Positions 21,627 through 30,541 of a DNA stretch of 64,000 nt are shown piece after piece. A program made the translations under genes and the position numbers. The stretch lies in the NCBI GenBank assembly GCA_046263255.1, contig JBHELD010000033.1:86510-150509 (forward strand), in the 5' to 3' direction. The notes under the pieces were generated by a model. The model saw only the letters and a program-made list of their open reading frames with translations. It was not told the origin of the DNA and searched no databases. Position 1 is the first letter of the stretch. Each line of letters begins with the position of its first letter. The DNA comes from JALZEG01 sp046263255 (GTDB lineage: Bacteria > Actinomycetota > CADDZG01 > WHSQ01).

Positions 21627-22751
21627 CTAGGCCTTGCCCGTGAACCTCAGGATGTCGATGCCCCGGTTGTAGTCCACCGCGTACAGGTACTCGCCGTCGA
21701 TCCAGTACGCCGCCGAGGTCGAGCCGGCGATCGGCAGGAACCAGCCGACCTCATCGATCTTGCCTTTCTTGTCGATCTGCAGGAAACGGGTCCCGTGCTC
21801 GTACCACGCCATCGCGACCAGGCCGCCGTTGCGGTAGGTCGGGTGCGTGTCGAACCAGTGGCCGCAGTAGAGATCCGCGGCTGCGTCGCCCTCGGTCGGG
21901 TTCCCGTTCTTCACCGCGAAAGAGTCGATGAGCGTGAACGTGCCGGACTTCTTGACCTTCGTCGCGTCGTAGGTCATGAACTGGGCGCTGCCGCCGGACT
22001 CGTCGCACGTCGGACCGCTGCTCTCGCCCCCGACGAGCAGGAACTTGTCCCTCCCGCCGTTCGGCCAGAGGTTGCCGTGCACGTACTGCTGCCCGGCGTC
22101 GCCGACCGCGAGCAGCTTCGGTTTCGCGGGGTTCTTGCGCGCGTCGAGGTACATGATCGGCGACGTCGAGGTGACGATCAGCCCCGGCGCGACCTCGGTC
22201 ACGTCGTGGCCGCGCTGCGCCGGCATGCCCTCGCCCCAGCTGCCGGCGAGCTTCGGGGCCTCCGGCTTGCGCAGGTCGGCGATCAGGCCGCCGGACCCAT
22301 AGGCCCACTTGCAGTCGAGCACGCACGTCCACGTGTGCTGATCGGCGCCGGCGAGCTGGCCGATGATCACGGGGTTCGACTTGTCCTCGACGTCGATCAC
22401 GTAGAGCGTGTTCGGGTACGTCCCGACGAGGAGGACCTTGCCGTTCGTGTCGACGTCCTCCTCCGCGAAGTAGGGCTGCTGCGGGAGCGGGAGGAAGCCC
22501 ATCCGCTGCGGAGACTCGGGCTGCGAGATGTCGTAGATCGTGAGGTCGCGCGACGTCGTGATGTACATGTAGTTCCCGACGAAGTTCGCGCCGGAGCTGT
22601 CGATCGCGAGCGGCACGTTCGTCACCCACTCGACGTTGTCGGATGCGAAGTGGGGGCCGGGACCGGCGGAGCCGGTGTCGATCCCGGCCCGGGCGGCGGG
22701 AGCCGCGACCAGCGCGGCGACGGCGACGACGGAGGCGAGCGTCTTCTTCAT
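21627..22751 (-). CDS. Exported LVIVD-repeat beta-propeller protein, copy A
   Basis: A 374-residue protein with a signal peptide (KKTLASVVAVAALVAAPAARA). The mature part has repeats of the LVIVD type, in which short hydrophobic strands are followed by an Asp-Pro or Pro-rich turn (YDISQPESPQ, IDVEDKSNPVII, ADLRKPEAPKLAG). Conserved cysteines occur in TCVLDCKWAYGSGG. Such repeats fold as beta-propellers and have no assigned reaction. It shares the blocks SDNVEWV, GSGGLIADLR, HDVTEVAPGLIVTS and NGGRDKFLL with the genes at 22788-23903 and 51669-52838. It is 36 bp downstream of its neighbour on the minus strand and probably cotranscribed. Confidence 0.82.
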   Translation of the reverse strand: MKKTLASVVAVAALVAAPAARAGIDTGSAGPGPHFASDNVEWVTNVPLAIDSSGANFVGNYMYITTSRDLTIYDISQPESPQRMGFLPLPQQPYFAEEDVDTNGKVLLVGTYPNTLYVIDVEDKSNPVIIGQLAGADQHTWTCVLDCKWAYGSGGLIADLRKPEAPKLAGSWGEGMPAQRGHDVTEVAPGLIVTSTSPIMYLDARKNPAKPKLLAVGDAGQQYVHGNLWPNGGRDKFLLVGGESSGPTCDESGGSAQFMTYDATKVKKSGTFTLIDSFAVKNGNPTEGDAAADLYCGHWFDTHPTYRNGGLVAMAWYEHGTRFLQIDKKGKIDEVGWFLPIAGSTSAAYWIDGEYLYAVDYNRGIDILRFTGKA

Positions 22752-22787
22752 GACCGTTGGGTTCGCCGGGGGGCCGGGCGGGTCCTG

Positions 22788-23903
22788 CTACGGGCGCCAG
22801 CGCAGGATGTCGATCCCGCGGGTCAGGTCGATGCCGTAGGCGATCTCGTCGTTCAGCCAGTACGCCGCCATCGTCGTGCCGCCGTAGGGAAGGAAGTAGC
22901 CAGCCTGGCTGATCTTCCCCTTCGGCGAGACCTCGAGGAACCGCGTCCCGTGGTCGTACGACCCGACCGCGACGAGGCCCCCGTTACGAAAGTCCGGATG
23001 GTGCTCGAACCAGTGCGCCGAGCAGCCCGACGCCTGTGCGGCCGGGTTCCCGTCCTGATAGGTGCCGTTGTCGAGCTTCCAGATGTCGACCATCCGGAAA
23101 GACCGCGTCCGCCGGTAGGTCGACGCGTCCCACGTCATGAAGGCGCCGTCGTCGCCGGCGCACCGCCCCTGGAAGTTCGTCTCGCTCGACGCGAGGAAGA
23201 AGCGGTCCCTGGCCGCCCGCGGCCACGTGTTCGAGTGGACGAGCCCGGTGATCCGGTCGTCGTCGCCCGCGGCGAGCAGCTTCGGATGCAGCGGGTCCTT
23301 GCGAGCGTCGAGGAGCATCACCGGCCGCGAGGAGGTCAGCACGAGCCCCGGGGCGACCTCGTTCACGTCGTGCGAGCTGTTCGCCGGCAGGCCGTCGCCC
23401 CAGTTGCCGGCCACCTTCGGGTTGGCCGGGTCGCGCAGGTCGACGATCGAGCCGCCGGAGCCATACAGGTACTTGCACTTCAGGATGCAGCTCATCGTGT
23501 GCTGCCCCGCCCCCGGCAGCGTCGCGAGCGCGGTGGGGTTCGTCTTGTCCTCGACGTCCCAGATGTGGAGGTTCGACTGCGGCAGCGTCTCCGAGAAGAC
23601 GAGGACCGAGCCGTTGGTGGAGACGTCCTCGTTCTCGAACTTGAAGCCGAACGGCGTCGTGCTCCGCAGCTGCGGGTCGAGGGGGTCGGAGACGTCGTAG
23701 ATCGAGAACGCGCGCCAGCTCGTGACGTAGAGGTACTTTCCGACGACCTTCGCGCCGGTCGCGGTGCCGACGTCGAACGGAACGTGCCTCACGTACTCGA
23801 CGTTCTCGGACGCGAACCCGCCCTGGGTAGGACCGGCTCCGGCGACCTGCAGGCCCGGGACCAACACGGCCGAGACGGCGAGGGCGGCGACGAGCTTCTT
23901 CAA
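22788..23903 (-). CDS. Exported LVIVD-repeat beta-propeller protein, copy B
   Basis: The start is TTG at 23903, supported by AAGGAG 6 nt upstream. The 371-residue product has a signal peptide (KKLVAALAVSAVLVPGLQVAGA) and LVIVD-type repeats (YDVSDPLDPQL, WDVEDKTNPTALA, VDLRDPANPKVAG). SCILKCKYLYGSGG keeps the two cysteines of copy A, and GDGLPANSSHDVNEVAPGL is almost the same as in the copy at 51669-52838. Tandem position with copy A and matching block order point to duplication. The metal- or ligand-binding role of the conserved His/Asp residues is unknown. It probably acts outside the cytoplasm. Confidence 0.82.
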   Translation of the reverse strand: MKKLVAALAVSAVLVPGLQVAGAGPTQGGFASENVEYVRHVPFDVGTATGAKVVGKYLYVTSWRAFSIYDVSDPLDPQLRSTTPFGFKFENEDVSTNGSVLVFSETLPQSNLHIWDVEDKTNPTALATLPGAGQHTMSCILKCKYLYGSGGSIVDLRDPANPKVAGNWGDGLPANSSHDVNEVAPGLVLTSSRPVMLLDARKDPLHPKLLAAGDDDRITGLVHSNTWPRAARDRFFLASSETNFQGRCAGDDGAFMTWDASTYRRTRSFRMVDIWKLDNGTYQDGNPAAQASGCSAHWFEHHPDFRNGGLVAVGSYDHGTRFLEVSPKGKISQAGYFLPYGGTTMAAYWLNDEIAYGIDLTRGIDILRWRP

Positions 23904-24012
23904 CAGTGGCTCCTTGATCTACCGGCCGCCCGCCGAGGCGGCCGGTCGCAGAGATTCGGCACCGCGTACTTCGCCCGGGTCGGCCGCTTTCCTGCCGCCC
24001 GTGCCTTTCCGC

Positions 24013-26877
24013 TCAGTCCCGGCGGACGCGCTGGACGCGCACGTTGCGCTGGCGGCTCAGGGAGAGCCACCCGTACGCGAGCGACGTCATCACCGCGCCC
24101 GCACCCAGCGTCGTCCACGGCGGCACCTCGGAGCGGCGCCGGTCCGACAGCGCGAGCTCCTCCTGGAGGACCTCGCGCGGGTCGAGCGCGGCGGCGACGT
24201 ATGCGAGCTGTGGCTCCTCCTGCTCCTGCGAGGCCATCGCGCCCTGAGCCTGCGCCTGCGACTGCGCCTGAGCCTGACCCTGCGCGCCGGGCGCGATCTC
24301 GACGATCGGCGGCGGCGCCGGCGGCAGGAGCGGCGGGACGATCCCGATCAGCGACAACGGCTCGATCGGCAGGACGGGGGGCTCCTCGACCCTCTCCTCG
24401 AGGCACGAGACGGTCGTCGTGACGGAGTCGAGCGTGTCGCCGGGCGTCTTGGCCGCGAGCTCGACCGTCACCTTCTTGCCCTGGAGGCGCTCGGGGCACC
24501 GGTAGGTGACCTCGTAGTCGAGGACGTTCGGCTGCTGCAGGACCACCGACGGGTAGACGCCGGGCTCGATGCCGGCGACGACGTCGGCGCCGCGGTCGAC
24601 GTCGAGCTCGACCGACGTCGTGCCGCGCACGGCCTGGACGAGCTTCGTGATCGCGGTCGCGATGTTCCTCCCGTTGGCGACGTTGTTGCGGCGCACGGGG
24701 CACACGAGCGGCATCCCGGGCTCGAGGTCGGCCGCGCCGTCGCCGTCGCAGTCGACGCCTCCCGCCGGGGCGAACGCCCCGGTCAGGCGCGCGATCTCCT
24801 GCATGTGCTCCAGCGGCGTGGGCCCGCCGCCGGCGGTGTCGCGTCCCCTGTCGAGCGTCTGCCCGATCGCGAGGCCGAGCACCTGCGCGTCGACCTTCGC
24901 GAACGCTTCGTCTACCTTTGCGAACGACGGGATGTCCGGGGGCGAGATGCGGCCGAAGTCCGAGACGTTGAAGTCGCGGTCGCCCTCCTCGCCGGTGGCG
25001 AACGGCTCGTCCGTTGCCACGAACACGAGCCTGAGCGTGTTCTTCCCATCTCGGAACGTCGCCTGCTGCCCGGGGTGGGCGTCGCTCTCGGTGTACCCCG
25101 GCTCCGGCGAGTCGTCCTGCCCGGCGCCGGTGGCAACCTGGTACAGCGCCCCGAGCTGGGAGTCGAACCGGCCGCCGGCCTCGGCGTGCAGGCTCTCGAG
25201 CGCCTCGACTAGCTCGTCGGAGTTCGAGTCGTCGGCGAGGTCCACCAGACGCCGGTAGATGAAGTTGCGCTCGCAGTTCGTGTCGGTCTCGTTCTGGCAC
25301 GGCTCGCGCGGGATCGCGGTGTCCGTGTACGCGCGCGAGACGCCGATGCCGAACTGCGCGCCCAGCCCGGCGCTCCGAAGCTGGTTGATGATCCCCGTCA
25401 CGCTGTCGGCGAGCCCCTGGATCGTCCCGCTCATCGTGTCGGAGGTGTCGAGCAGGAAGAAGACGTCGAGCTTCGTGGTCTTCTCCGAGAGCGTGAGGCG
25501 GTAGTCGACCGACCGCGTCGCGCCGGTCTTCATGACGACCTTCGTACCCGACGGCGACAGCGCCGGGGGAGGCGCCGGCAACGCGTCTTCGTCCGGGACC
25601 AGCCCGTCGACGTCGATGTTCGGCCCGCCCGGCACCGGCGGCGGGATCTCGACGCCCGTGGGGCCGTCGTACCTCTCGATAGTCCCAGCAGTGCGGCCGT
25701 AGAAACCGCTCTCGAGCGTGAGGTCGGCATCGAGGTCGACGATGCCGGGGCGCGGGGTGACGACCCGGAACCAAGTCTCGGAGGCCGCATCGAACAGGTG
25801 GATGCCGCGCGGCGTCGAGATCATCAGCTCGAACGGCTGCCTGCCGTACGCCGCCGACGAGACGGTGCCGGGTGTGTCCGTTCGCAACCACGTCTCGCCG
25901 TCGTCGGTCGAGACCATCAGGTCGTCGTCCCCCTTACGGAACGCGAGCACGATCGGATAGGTGCGGGTCGGGGAGTGGAAGACCAGCACCTCCGTGACTT
26001 CGCTCTGCCTGAACTCGTCGGTCAGCACGAAGGTCGCGCCGCCGTTCCGCGACCGGAACAGTCCTCCGGGTCCGTACGCCCACAGCTCTTCCGACATCAC
26101 GGGATCTATCTCGAAGCCGAGGATTCCGCGGCTCGGTTGCGTTTGAGTCAGGTCGGACCGCAGCGACCATGTGACGCCGCCGTCGTCGCTCCGAAAGACG
26201 AGGTCGAGCGACCCACCTCCGACGTCGATCCCGAGGTACGCGACCCCGGGATTGGCAGGGCTCACGACGAGAGTCTCAGGCTGCCCCGTCGGGGGTAGCC
26301 CGGTGTCGCCCGACACCCAAGGCGCGCTACCGGGGTTGTCGCTGCGAACGACGTGCGGCCGGGTAACGCCACCGACCGACTCCTCGATCGTCAGCAGCAC
26401 TCGGGTGTGCGCGGCGCCCGAGCGCGGCACCACGATCGAGGTGATCGTGGCCGCATCGCCGCGGAAGCCGTAGTCGAGCGGGGTCGTCCCCGTGACGGTG
26501 AACACCTTCGTCCAAGAGCAGCCGTCGCCGGTCGTTTGGAGCAGGTCCTTCCCGTCCGTCGCGTAGATCGTGGTCGGCGAAAACGCGTCGATCTCGTAGT
26601 CGGTGATCGGCCCCCCGCCGGCGAAGTCACGGACGTCGTACGTGACCCAGTTGCCGGTCCTGGTCACGCGCCGGCATCCGCCGCCCTGCGCGACCGCGAG
26701 CGCGTTCGGGAGCACCACGGTCACGATCGACAGCAGCGTGACTACTACTCGTGTGGTAGCTCGAAGGCGGTGGCTCAGGTGACTATTCCTCCCGCAGAAA
26801 GGCGCGATCGGATAACGATTATTCCCCTGTGGGAGGTTCTCCACCGCGCGTGCCTCGCCTGCCGCGTGGCCTAGCAT
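24013..26877 (-). CDS. Large exported BNR-propeller / von Willebrand A domain protein
   Basis: Up to 954 residues. After a hydrophobic segment (VVVTLLSIVTVVLPNALAVA) comes an Asp-box/BNR-type propeller with GDGCSWTKVF, SDDGGVTWSL and STDDGETWLRT. Then a von Willebrand A-like domain (about residues 465-800) begins LDVFFLLDTSDTMSG, with the MIDAS-type DTSDT. A Gln/Ala-rich linker and a hydrophobic anchor (AVMTSLAYGWLSL) followed by a basic tail end the protein, so it is probably surface-anchored. The coordinates use the first ATG, but that would leave a long N-terminus before the signal. A CTG at 26778 preceded by GGGAGGA fits the signal peptide better. Role unknown; adhesion or protein binding is plausible. 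Confidence 0.75.
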   Translation of the reverse strand: MLGHAAGEARAVENLPQGNNRYPIAPFCGRNSHLSHRLRATTRVVVTLLSIVTVVLPNALAVAQGGGCRRVTRTGNWVTYDVRDFAGGGPITDYEIDAFSPTTIYATDGKDLLQTTGDGCSWTKVFTVTGTTPLDYGFRGDAATITSIVVPRSGAAHTRVLLTIEESVGGVTRPHVVRSDNPGSAPWVSGDTGLPPTGQPETLVVSPANPGVAYLGIDVGGGSLDLVFRSDDGGVTWSLRSDLTQTQPSRGILGFEIDPVMSEELWAYGPGGLFRSRNGGATFVLTDEFRQSEVTEVLVFHSPTRTYPIVLAFRKGDDDLMVSTDDGETWLRTDTPGTVSSAAYGRQPFELMISTPRGIHLFDAASETWFRVVTPRPGIVDLDADLTLESGFYGRTAGTIERYDGPTGVEIPPPVPGGPNIDVDGLVPDEDALPAPPPALSPSGTKVVMKTGATRSVDYRLTLSEKTTKLDVFFLLDTSDTMSGTIQGLADSVTGIINQLRSAGLGAQFGIGVSRAYTDTAIPREPCQNETDTNCERNFIYRRLVDLADDSNSDELVEALESLHAEAGGRFDSQLGALYQVATGAGQDDSPEPGYTESDAHPGQQATFRDGKNTLRLVFVATDEPFATGEEGDRDFNVSDFGRISPPDIPSFAKVDEAFAKVDAQVLGLAIGQTLDRGRDTAGGGPTPLEHMQEIARLTGAFAPAGGVDCDGDGAADLEPGMPLVCPVRRNNVANGRNIATAITKLVQAVRGTTSVELDVDRGADVVAGIEPGVYPSVVLQQPNVLDYEVTYRCPERLQGKKVTVELAAKTPGDTLDSVTTTVSCLEERVEEPPVLPIEPLSLIGIVPPLLPPAPPPIVEIAPGAQGQAQAQSQAQAQGAMASQEQEEPQLAYVAAALDPREVLQEELALSDRRRSEVPPWTTLGAGAVMTSLAYGWLSLSRQRNVRVQRVRRD

Positions 26878-26930
26878 CTGCCCCTAAGTACCGCCGCTGC
26901 CGGCGGGGGTAACGAGAGGGAGCGAGGCTC

Positions 26931-27206
26931 GTGGACGAGAGACGGAACGACGGAGCTGGACCCGGTGAGCGCCGCCTGCCAGGCGAGCGCAGGGGAGGCG
27001 TCGTCGTCGACCTCGAGCGGCTGGAGAGCCACGCGGAGTCGCTCTACCTGCACCGCTTCGTCGAGGCCGTCCGGCAGGCGCGCGGCGAGCACGGGCGCTA
27101 TCTCGTCCTCCGTCACGGCGACGAGCTGGCGATCGCGGCGGCGGGCGACGGCAGCGCCGACTACCTCCGGGACGCCACCGTCGACGAGGCCCCGGCCGGC
27201 GAATAG
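26931..27206 (+). CDS. Small hypothetical protein
   Basis: A 91-residue charged protein starting at GTG 26931 behind GAGGGAGCGAGG. The N-terminal third is Arg/Gly-rich and probably disordered. The rest (LERLESHAESLYLHRFVEAV, then RYLVLRHGDELAIAAAG) predicts a helix followed by strands. No family recognised. It lies 17 bp before the ATP-dependent ligase gene and is probably cotranscribed with it, so a link to DNA repair is possible but unproven. Confidence 0.55.
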   Translation: MDERRNDGAGPGERRLPGERRGGVVVDLERLESHAESLYLHRFVEAVRQARGEHGRYLVLRHGDELAIAAAGDGSADYLRDATVDEAPAGE

Positions 27207-27223
27207 CTCCACCTCCGAACCCT

Positions 27224-28261
27224 ATGCGCCTCCCCGTCGTGCCGCCGGTGTCGCCCATGCTGGCCAAGCTGAAGGAGACCATGCCGCGCGGCGACGGCTG
27301 GGTCTACGAGCCGAAGTGGGACGGTTTCCGGGCGATCGTCTTCCGCGACGGCGACGAGGTCGCGCTCACGAGCCGCGACACCCGGCCGATCGACCGCTAC
27401 TTCCCCGAGCTGATCGACCCGCTGAAGGGGGTGCTCCCCCGCCGCTGCGTCGTCGACGGCGAGATCGTCGTCGCCGGCGAAGACGGCCTCGACTTCGACG
27501 CGCTGCTGTTGCGGATACATCCCGCGGCGTCGCGCGTGAAGATGCTGTCCGAGACGGTTCCCGCGTCGTTCGTCGCGTTCGACCTGCTCGCGCTCGGCGA
27601 CGACTCGTTCATGGAGGCGCCGCTGCGCGAGCGGCGGGCGCGGCTCGAAGCCGTCCTCGCGGGGGCGCCGGCGGCCGAGCCCGCGCGGATGCGCGGGCTC
27701 GAGGTCTTCCTGACGGCGCAGACCGCCGACGCGGACGAGGCTGCGGTGTGGTTCGACGCGTACGAGGCGATGGGGCTCGACGGCGTGATCGCGAAGGAGT
27801 CGCACATCGTGTACTCGCCGGGGCGGCGGACGATGGTGAAGATCAAGCACAAGCGGACCGCCGACTGCGTGGTCGGCGGGTACCGGCTGTCGAAGAGCGG
27901 CGACGGTGTCGGGTCGCTGCTGCTCGGCCTCTACGACGGCGTCGGCGTCCTTCACTACGTCGGCCACACGTCCTCTTTCAAGGCGGCCGAGCGGCGCCGG
28001 CTGCTGGAGGAGCTCCGCCCGCTCGAGGGAGGCACGAGCTTCGCCGGGGGGCGCAGCCCGGGGGGGCCGAGCCGGTGGGCCGCCGCCGCGGACAAGTCGT
28101 GGGTCCCGCTCGAGCCGTCGCTCGTCTGTGAGGTGTCGTTCGACCACATGCAGGGAGAGCGTTTTCGCCACGCGGCGACGTTCCTGCGGTGGCGCCCCGA
28201 GAAGCGGCCGGAGCAGTGTGACTTCGTCCAGCTGGGAGCGCTGTTCAAGGGCAACCGCTAG
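27224..28261 (+). CDS. ATP-dependent DNA ligase (LigC/LigD ligase-domain type)
   Basis: Seals DNA nicks using ATP, through a covalent enzyme-AMP on lysine. The predicted adenylated residue is K31 in YEPKWDGFR (motif I). VVDGEIVV (motif III), FVAFDLLAL, GLDGVIAKE (motif IV) and MVKIKHKRTADCVVGGYR (motif V) follow in order, then an OB-fold domain ending FLRWRPEKRPEQCDF. At 345 residues it is a stand-alone ligase like LigC. A LigD-type polymerase gene lies 1.2 kb away on the other strand, suggesting a split end-joining system. Its stop overlaps the stop of the convergent RTX-like gene by 4 nt. Confidence 0.9.
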   Translation: MRLPVVPPVSPMLAKLKETMPRGDGWVYEPKWDGFRAIVFRDGDEVALTSRDTRPIDRYFPELIDPLKGVLPRRCVVDGEIVVAGEDGLDFDALLLRIHPAASRVKMLSETVPASFVAFDLLALGDDSFMEAPLRERRARLEAVLAGAPAAEPARMRGLEVFLTAQTADADEAAVWFDAYEAMGLDGVIAKESHIVYSPGRRTMVKIKHKRTADCVVGGYRLSKSGDGVGSLLLGLYDGVGVLHYVGHTSSFKAAERRRLLEELRPLEGGTSFAGGRSPGGPSRWAAAADKSWVPLEPSLVCEVSFDHMQGERFRHAATFLRWRPEKRPEQCDFVQLGALFKGNR

Positions 28262-29472
28262 TCGACCTCGCAGTTCGCCACGGCCTCGCCGTCGTAGCAG
28301 TGATCCCTCCCGCCGCGGCCGTCGATCGCGTCGTCCCCCAATCCGGCGGAGAACCAGTTGTCCCCGTCGTCGCCCAACAGCGCGTCCCCGTCGTTGCTTC
28401 CGAACGCGCCCTGGATCGAGATCAGCATCGCGACCGACCCGGCCACCGTCGCGGTCCCCCCGGCGAGGTCCACCGTCACCGGGTCGTCGCCGAAGATGGC
28501 GCCGCCGCCCTCCCCCGTCGTGAGGACGTCGAAACCGGGCCCGCCGTCGAGCGAGTCGCTGCCCGAGTGGAAGCGGATCACGTCGCTGCCGCTCCCGCCG
28601 GCGACGGAATCGTCGCCGGCGGCTCCGTTCAGAATGTCGGACCCGCCGCGCCCGTCGACCTCGTCGTCGCCGGTGCGCGTCTTGACGATCTCTCCCCGGT
28701 CGGACCCCACGACGGCGTCGTCGCCCCCGCCGGTCCACACGATCTCGAAGCTCTCCAGCAGGTCGTCGCCCTGCCCGGTGGCGGTGCCTGCGCTCAGGTC
28801 CACGACCAGCGGCGTCGTCCGGCAGATCACCCGCGCCTGCATGCACAGATCCACGCGGTCGTAGCCGTCGCCCCCGAACAGGAGGTCGTCGCCGAGGTGC
28901 CCGCGTAGCCTGTCGTGGCCGTCGCCGCCCCTGTCGACGTCCCGCCCGCGGCTCCCGAGGAAGGAGTCGTCGCCCGCTTCCCCGTTCGACGAGTCGTTGC
29001 CCCGCCCGTCGCGGAAGAAGTCGTCGCCGGCTCCCCCGCGGTGAGTGTCGTTCCCCGACAGGCCCGCGACGTTGTCGTTGCCGCGCCCGCCCCACAGCCG
29101 GTCGTCACCGAAGCCTCCTAGCAGGTGGTCGCTCCCCGCGCCCCCGAACACGGCGTCGTCGCCCGTGCCCGCCCAGACGCGGTCGCCGGGGAACCAGTCG
29201 TGGTCGCGCCGGCCGCTCCCGGCACAGATCACGTCGTCGCCGTCGTGCCCGCGGATGTCGTCGGCGCCGCCGAGGCCGGCGATCACGTCGCGGCCCGGTC
29301 CTCCCGCGAGACGGTCGGGGCCGGGCGTGCCCACGATCGTCGCCCTCAGCCCCCCGCAGGAGACGGCGGCGCGGGCCGCCGGCGCCGGGACGATCCCGGC
29401 GAGGAGCAACAGGGAGGCTCCCGTCGCCCACCTTCTCCTGCGTCTCGACACCTCTAAAGCGATCGCGGGCAC
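28258..29472 (-). CDS. Exported RTX-like calcium-binding repeat protein
   Basis: A 404-residue protein with an N-terminal signal (RRRRRWATGASLLLLAGIVPA, cleavage near ARA-A). Most of the mature part is made of more than twenty GGxGxDxxxG-type nonapeptides, such as GTGDDAVFGG, LGDDLLFGG and GGSDILNGA. These form parallel beta-rolls that bind calcium in RTX proteins. Two short non-repeat stretches interrupt them (after CMQARVICRTTPLVVDLSAG and VTVDLAGGTATVAG). No catalytic domain or type I secretion partner is visible, and the presence of a Sec-type signal argues against ABC export. It lies oddly between the ligase and polymerase genes. Confidence 0.82.
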   Translation of the reverse strand: MPAIALEVSRRRRRWATGASLLLLAGIVPAPAARAAVSCGGLRATIVGTPGPDRLAGGPGRDVIAGLGGADDIRGHDGDDVICAGSGRRDHDWFPGDRVWAGTGDDAVFGGAGSDHLLGGFGDDRLWGGRGNDNVAGLSGNDTHRGGAGDDFFRDGRGNDSSNGEAGDDSFLGSRGRDVDRGGDGHDRLRGHLGDDLLFGGDGYDRVDLCMQARVICRTTPLVVDLSAGTATGQGDDLLESFEIVWTGGGDDAVVGSDRGEIVKTRTGDDEVDGRGGSDILNGAAGDDSVAGGSGSDVIRFHSGSDSLDGGPGFDVLTTGEGGGAIFGDDPVTVDLAGGTATVAGSVAMLISIQGAFGSNDGDALLGDDGDNWFSAGLGDDAIDGRGGRDHCYDGEAVANCEVD

Positions 29473-29508
29473 GCGACTAGCCTCTACGGCGCGGCGACGC
29501 CCGTCTGC

Positions 29509-30534
29509 TCATTCCTTTACGTACGGACGCCGCGCCCGGCTCGGCTGGACACGACTCGGCTCGTTGGCGGCCTTCGGGAAGTGCGGGGGCCACGGCGCGT
29601 CGCTCAGCCCTCCGGCCTCGTCCCGCCGTGCGAGCTCGTGCAGGCTCTCCAGCCCACCCGCCGCGTCGTCGATCCCCTCCCACGGATCCCCGGCCGCGGC
29701 GAACCGCTCCGGCACCGTGTGGAGCGTGAGCGCCTCCGGCTCGAGTCCCTCGATTTCGTCCCACGACAGCGCGCACGACACGCGCGCGTCGGCTACCGGG
29801 CGCACGGAGTACACCGACGCGATCGTCCGGTCGCGCGCGTTCTGGTTGTAGTCGACGAAGACGCCCCGACGTTCCTCCTTCCACCACGCGGTCGTCGCGA
29901 CGTCCGGCATCCGCCGCTCTACCTCACGGGCGAGGGCGAGCGCCGCGCGGCGGACCTCTGTGAACCCCCACTCCGGACGGATGCGGACGTAGACGTGGAG
30001 GCCGCGCTTCCCCGACGTCTTCGGCCAGCCGGTCAAGCCGTGCTCCTCCAGCACGTCACGCACCACCGGCGCGACCGCGAGGACGTCGCTCCACGGGATG
30101 CCCGGTGTCGGATCGAGGTCCACGCGCAGCTCGTCGGGCCGGTCGACGTCCGCCCGGCGCACCGGCCACGGGTTCAGGTCGATGCATCCCATGTTGACCG
30201 CCCACACGACGTGCGCCGGGTCGACGACGACGAGCATCTCCGCGCGGCGACCGCTGGGAAACGTGATCGTCGTCGTCTCGAGCCAGTCCGGCCGCCCCTT
30301 GTCCGAGACGCGCTTCTGGTAGAACGCGTCCTCGGGGGCCTCGACGCCGTTCGGCCACCGGTACATCGTCGTCGGGCGCTCGAGGCAGCCGCGCATCACG
30401 CCGGGCATCACCGCCAGGTAGTAGCGGACGAGGTCCAGCTTGGTCGTCCCCGAACGCGGGAAGAAGACCTTGTCCGGGTTCGTGACGCGGACGTCGATCG
30501 CGCCCGCCTGAACCAACTCGACCTTCGCCGGCAT
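29509..30534 (-). CDS. LigD-type DNA polymerase/primase domain protein
   Basis: A stand-alone polymerase domain of the LigD (PolDom) family, an archaeo-eukaryotic primase-like fold that fills gaps during non-homologous end joining. The 341-residue protein has NPDKVFFPRSGTTKLDLVRYY near the start, the phosphate-binding WPNGVEAPEDAFYQKR region, the two metal-binding aspartates in ELRVDLDPTPGIPW and SGKRGLHVYVRI. YNQNARDRTIASVYSVRP is also typical. No nuclease or ligase domain is fused to it. A ligase gene is close by, but Ku is not in this window. The C-terminal Pro/Arg tail is likely disordered. Confidence 0.9.
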   Translation of the reverse strand: MPAKVELVQAGAIDVRVTNPDKVFFPRSGTTKLDLVRYYLAVMPGVMRGCLERPTTMYRWPNGVEAPEDAFYQKRVSDKGRPDWLETTTITFPSGRRAEMLVVVDPAHVVWAVNMGCIDLNPWPVRRADVDRPDELRVDLDPTPGIPWSDVLAVAPVVRDVLEEHGLTGWPKTSGKRGLHVYVRIRPEWGFTEVRRAALALAREVERRMPDVATTAWWKEERRGVFVDYNQNARDRTIASVYSVRPVADARVSCALSWDEIEGLEPEALTLHTVPERFAAAGDPWEGIDDAAGGLESLHELARRDEAGGLSDAPWPPHFPKAANEPSRVQPSRARRPYVKE

Positions 30535-30541
30535 CGCGCCA

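Noticed and set aside
28258..29472. RTX-like protein as a type I secreted toxin
   Set aside because: It has a Sec-type signal, no catalytic or pore-forming domain, and no exporter genes next to it.
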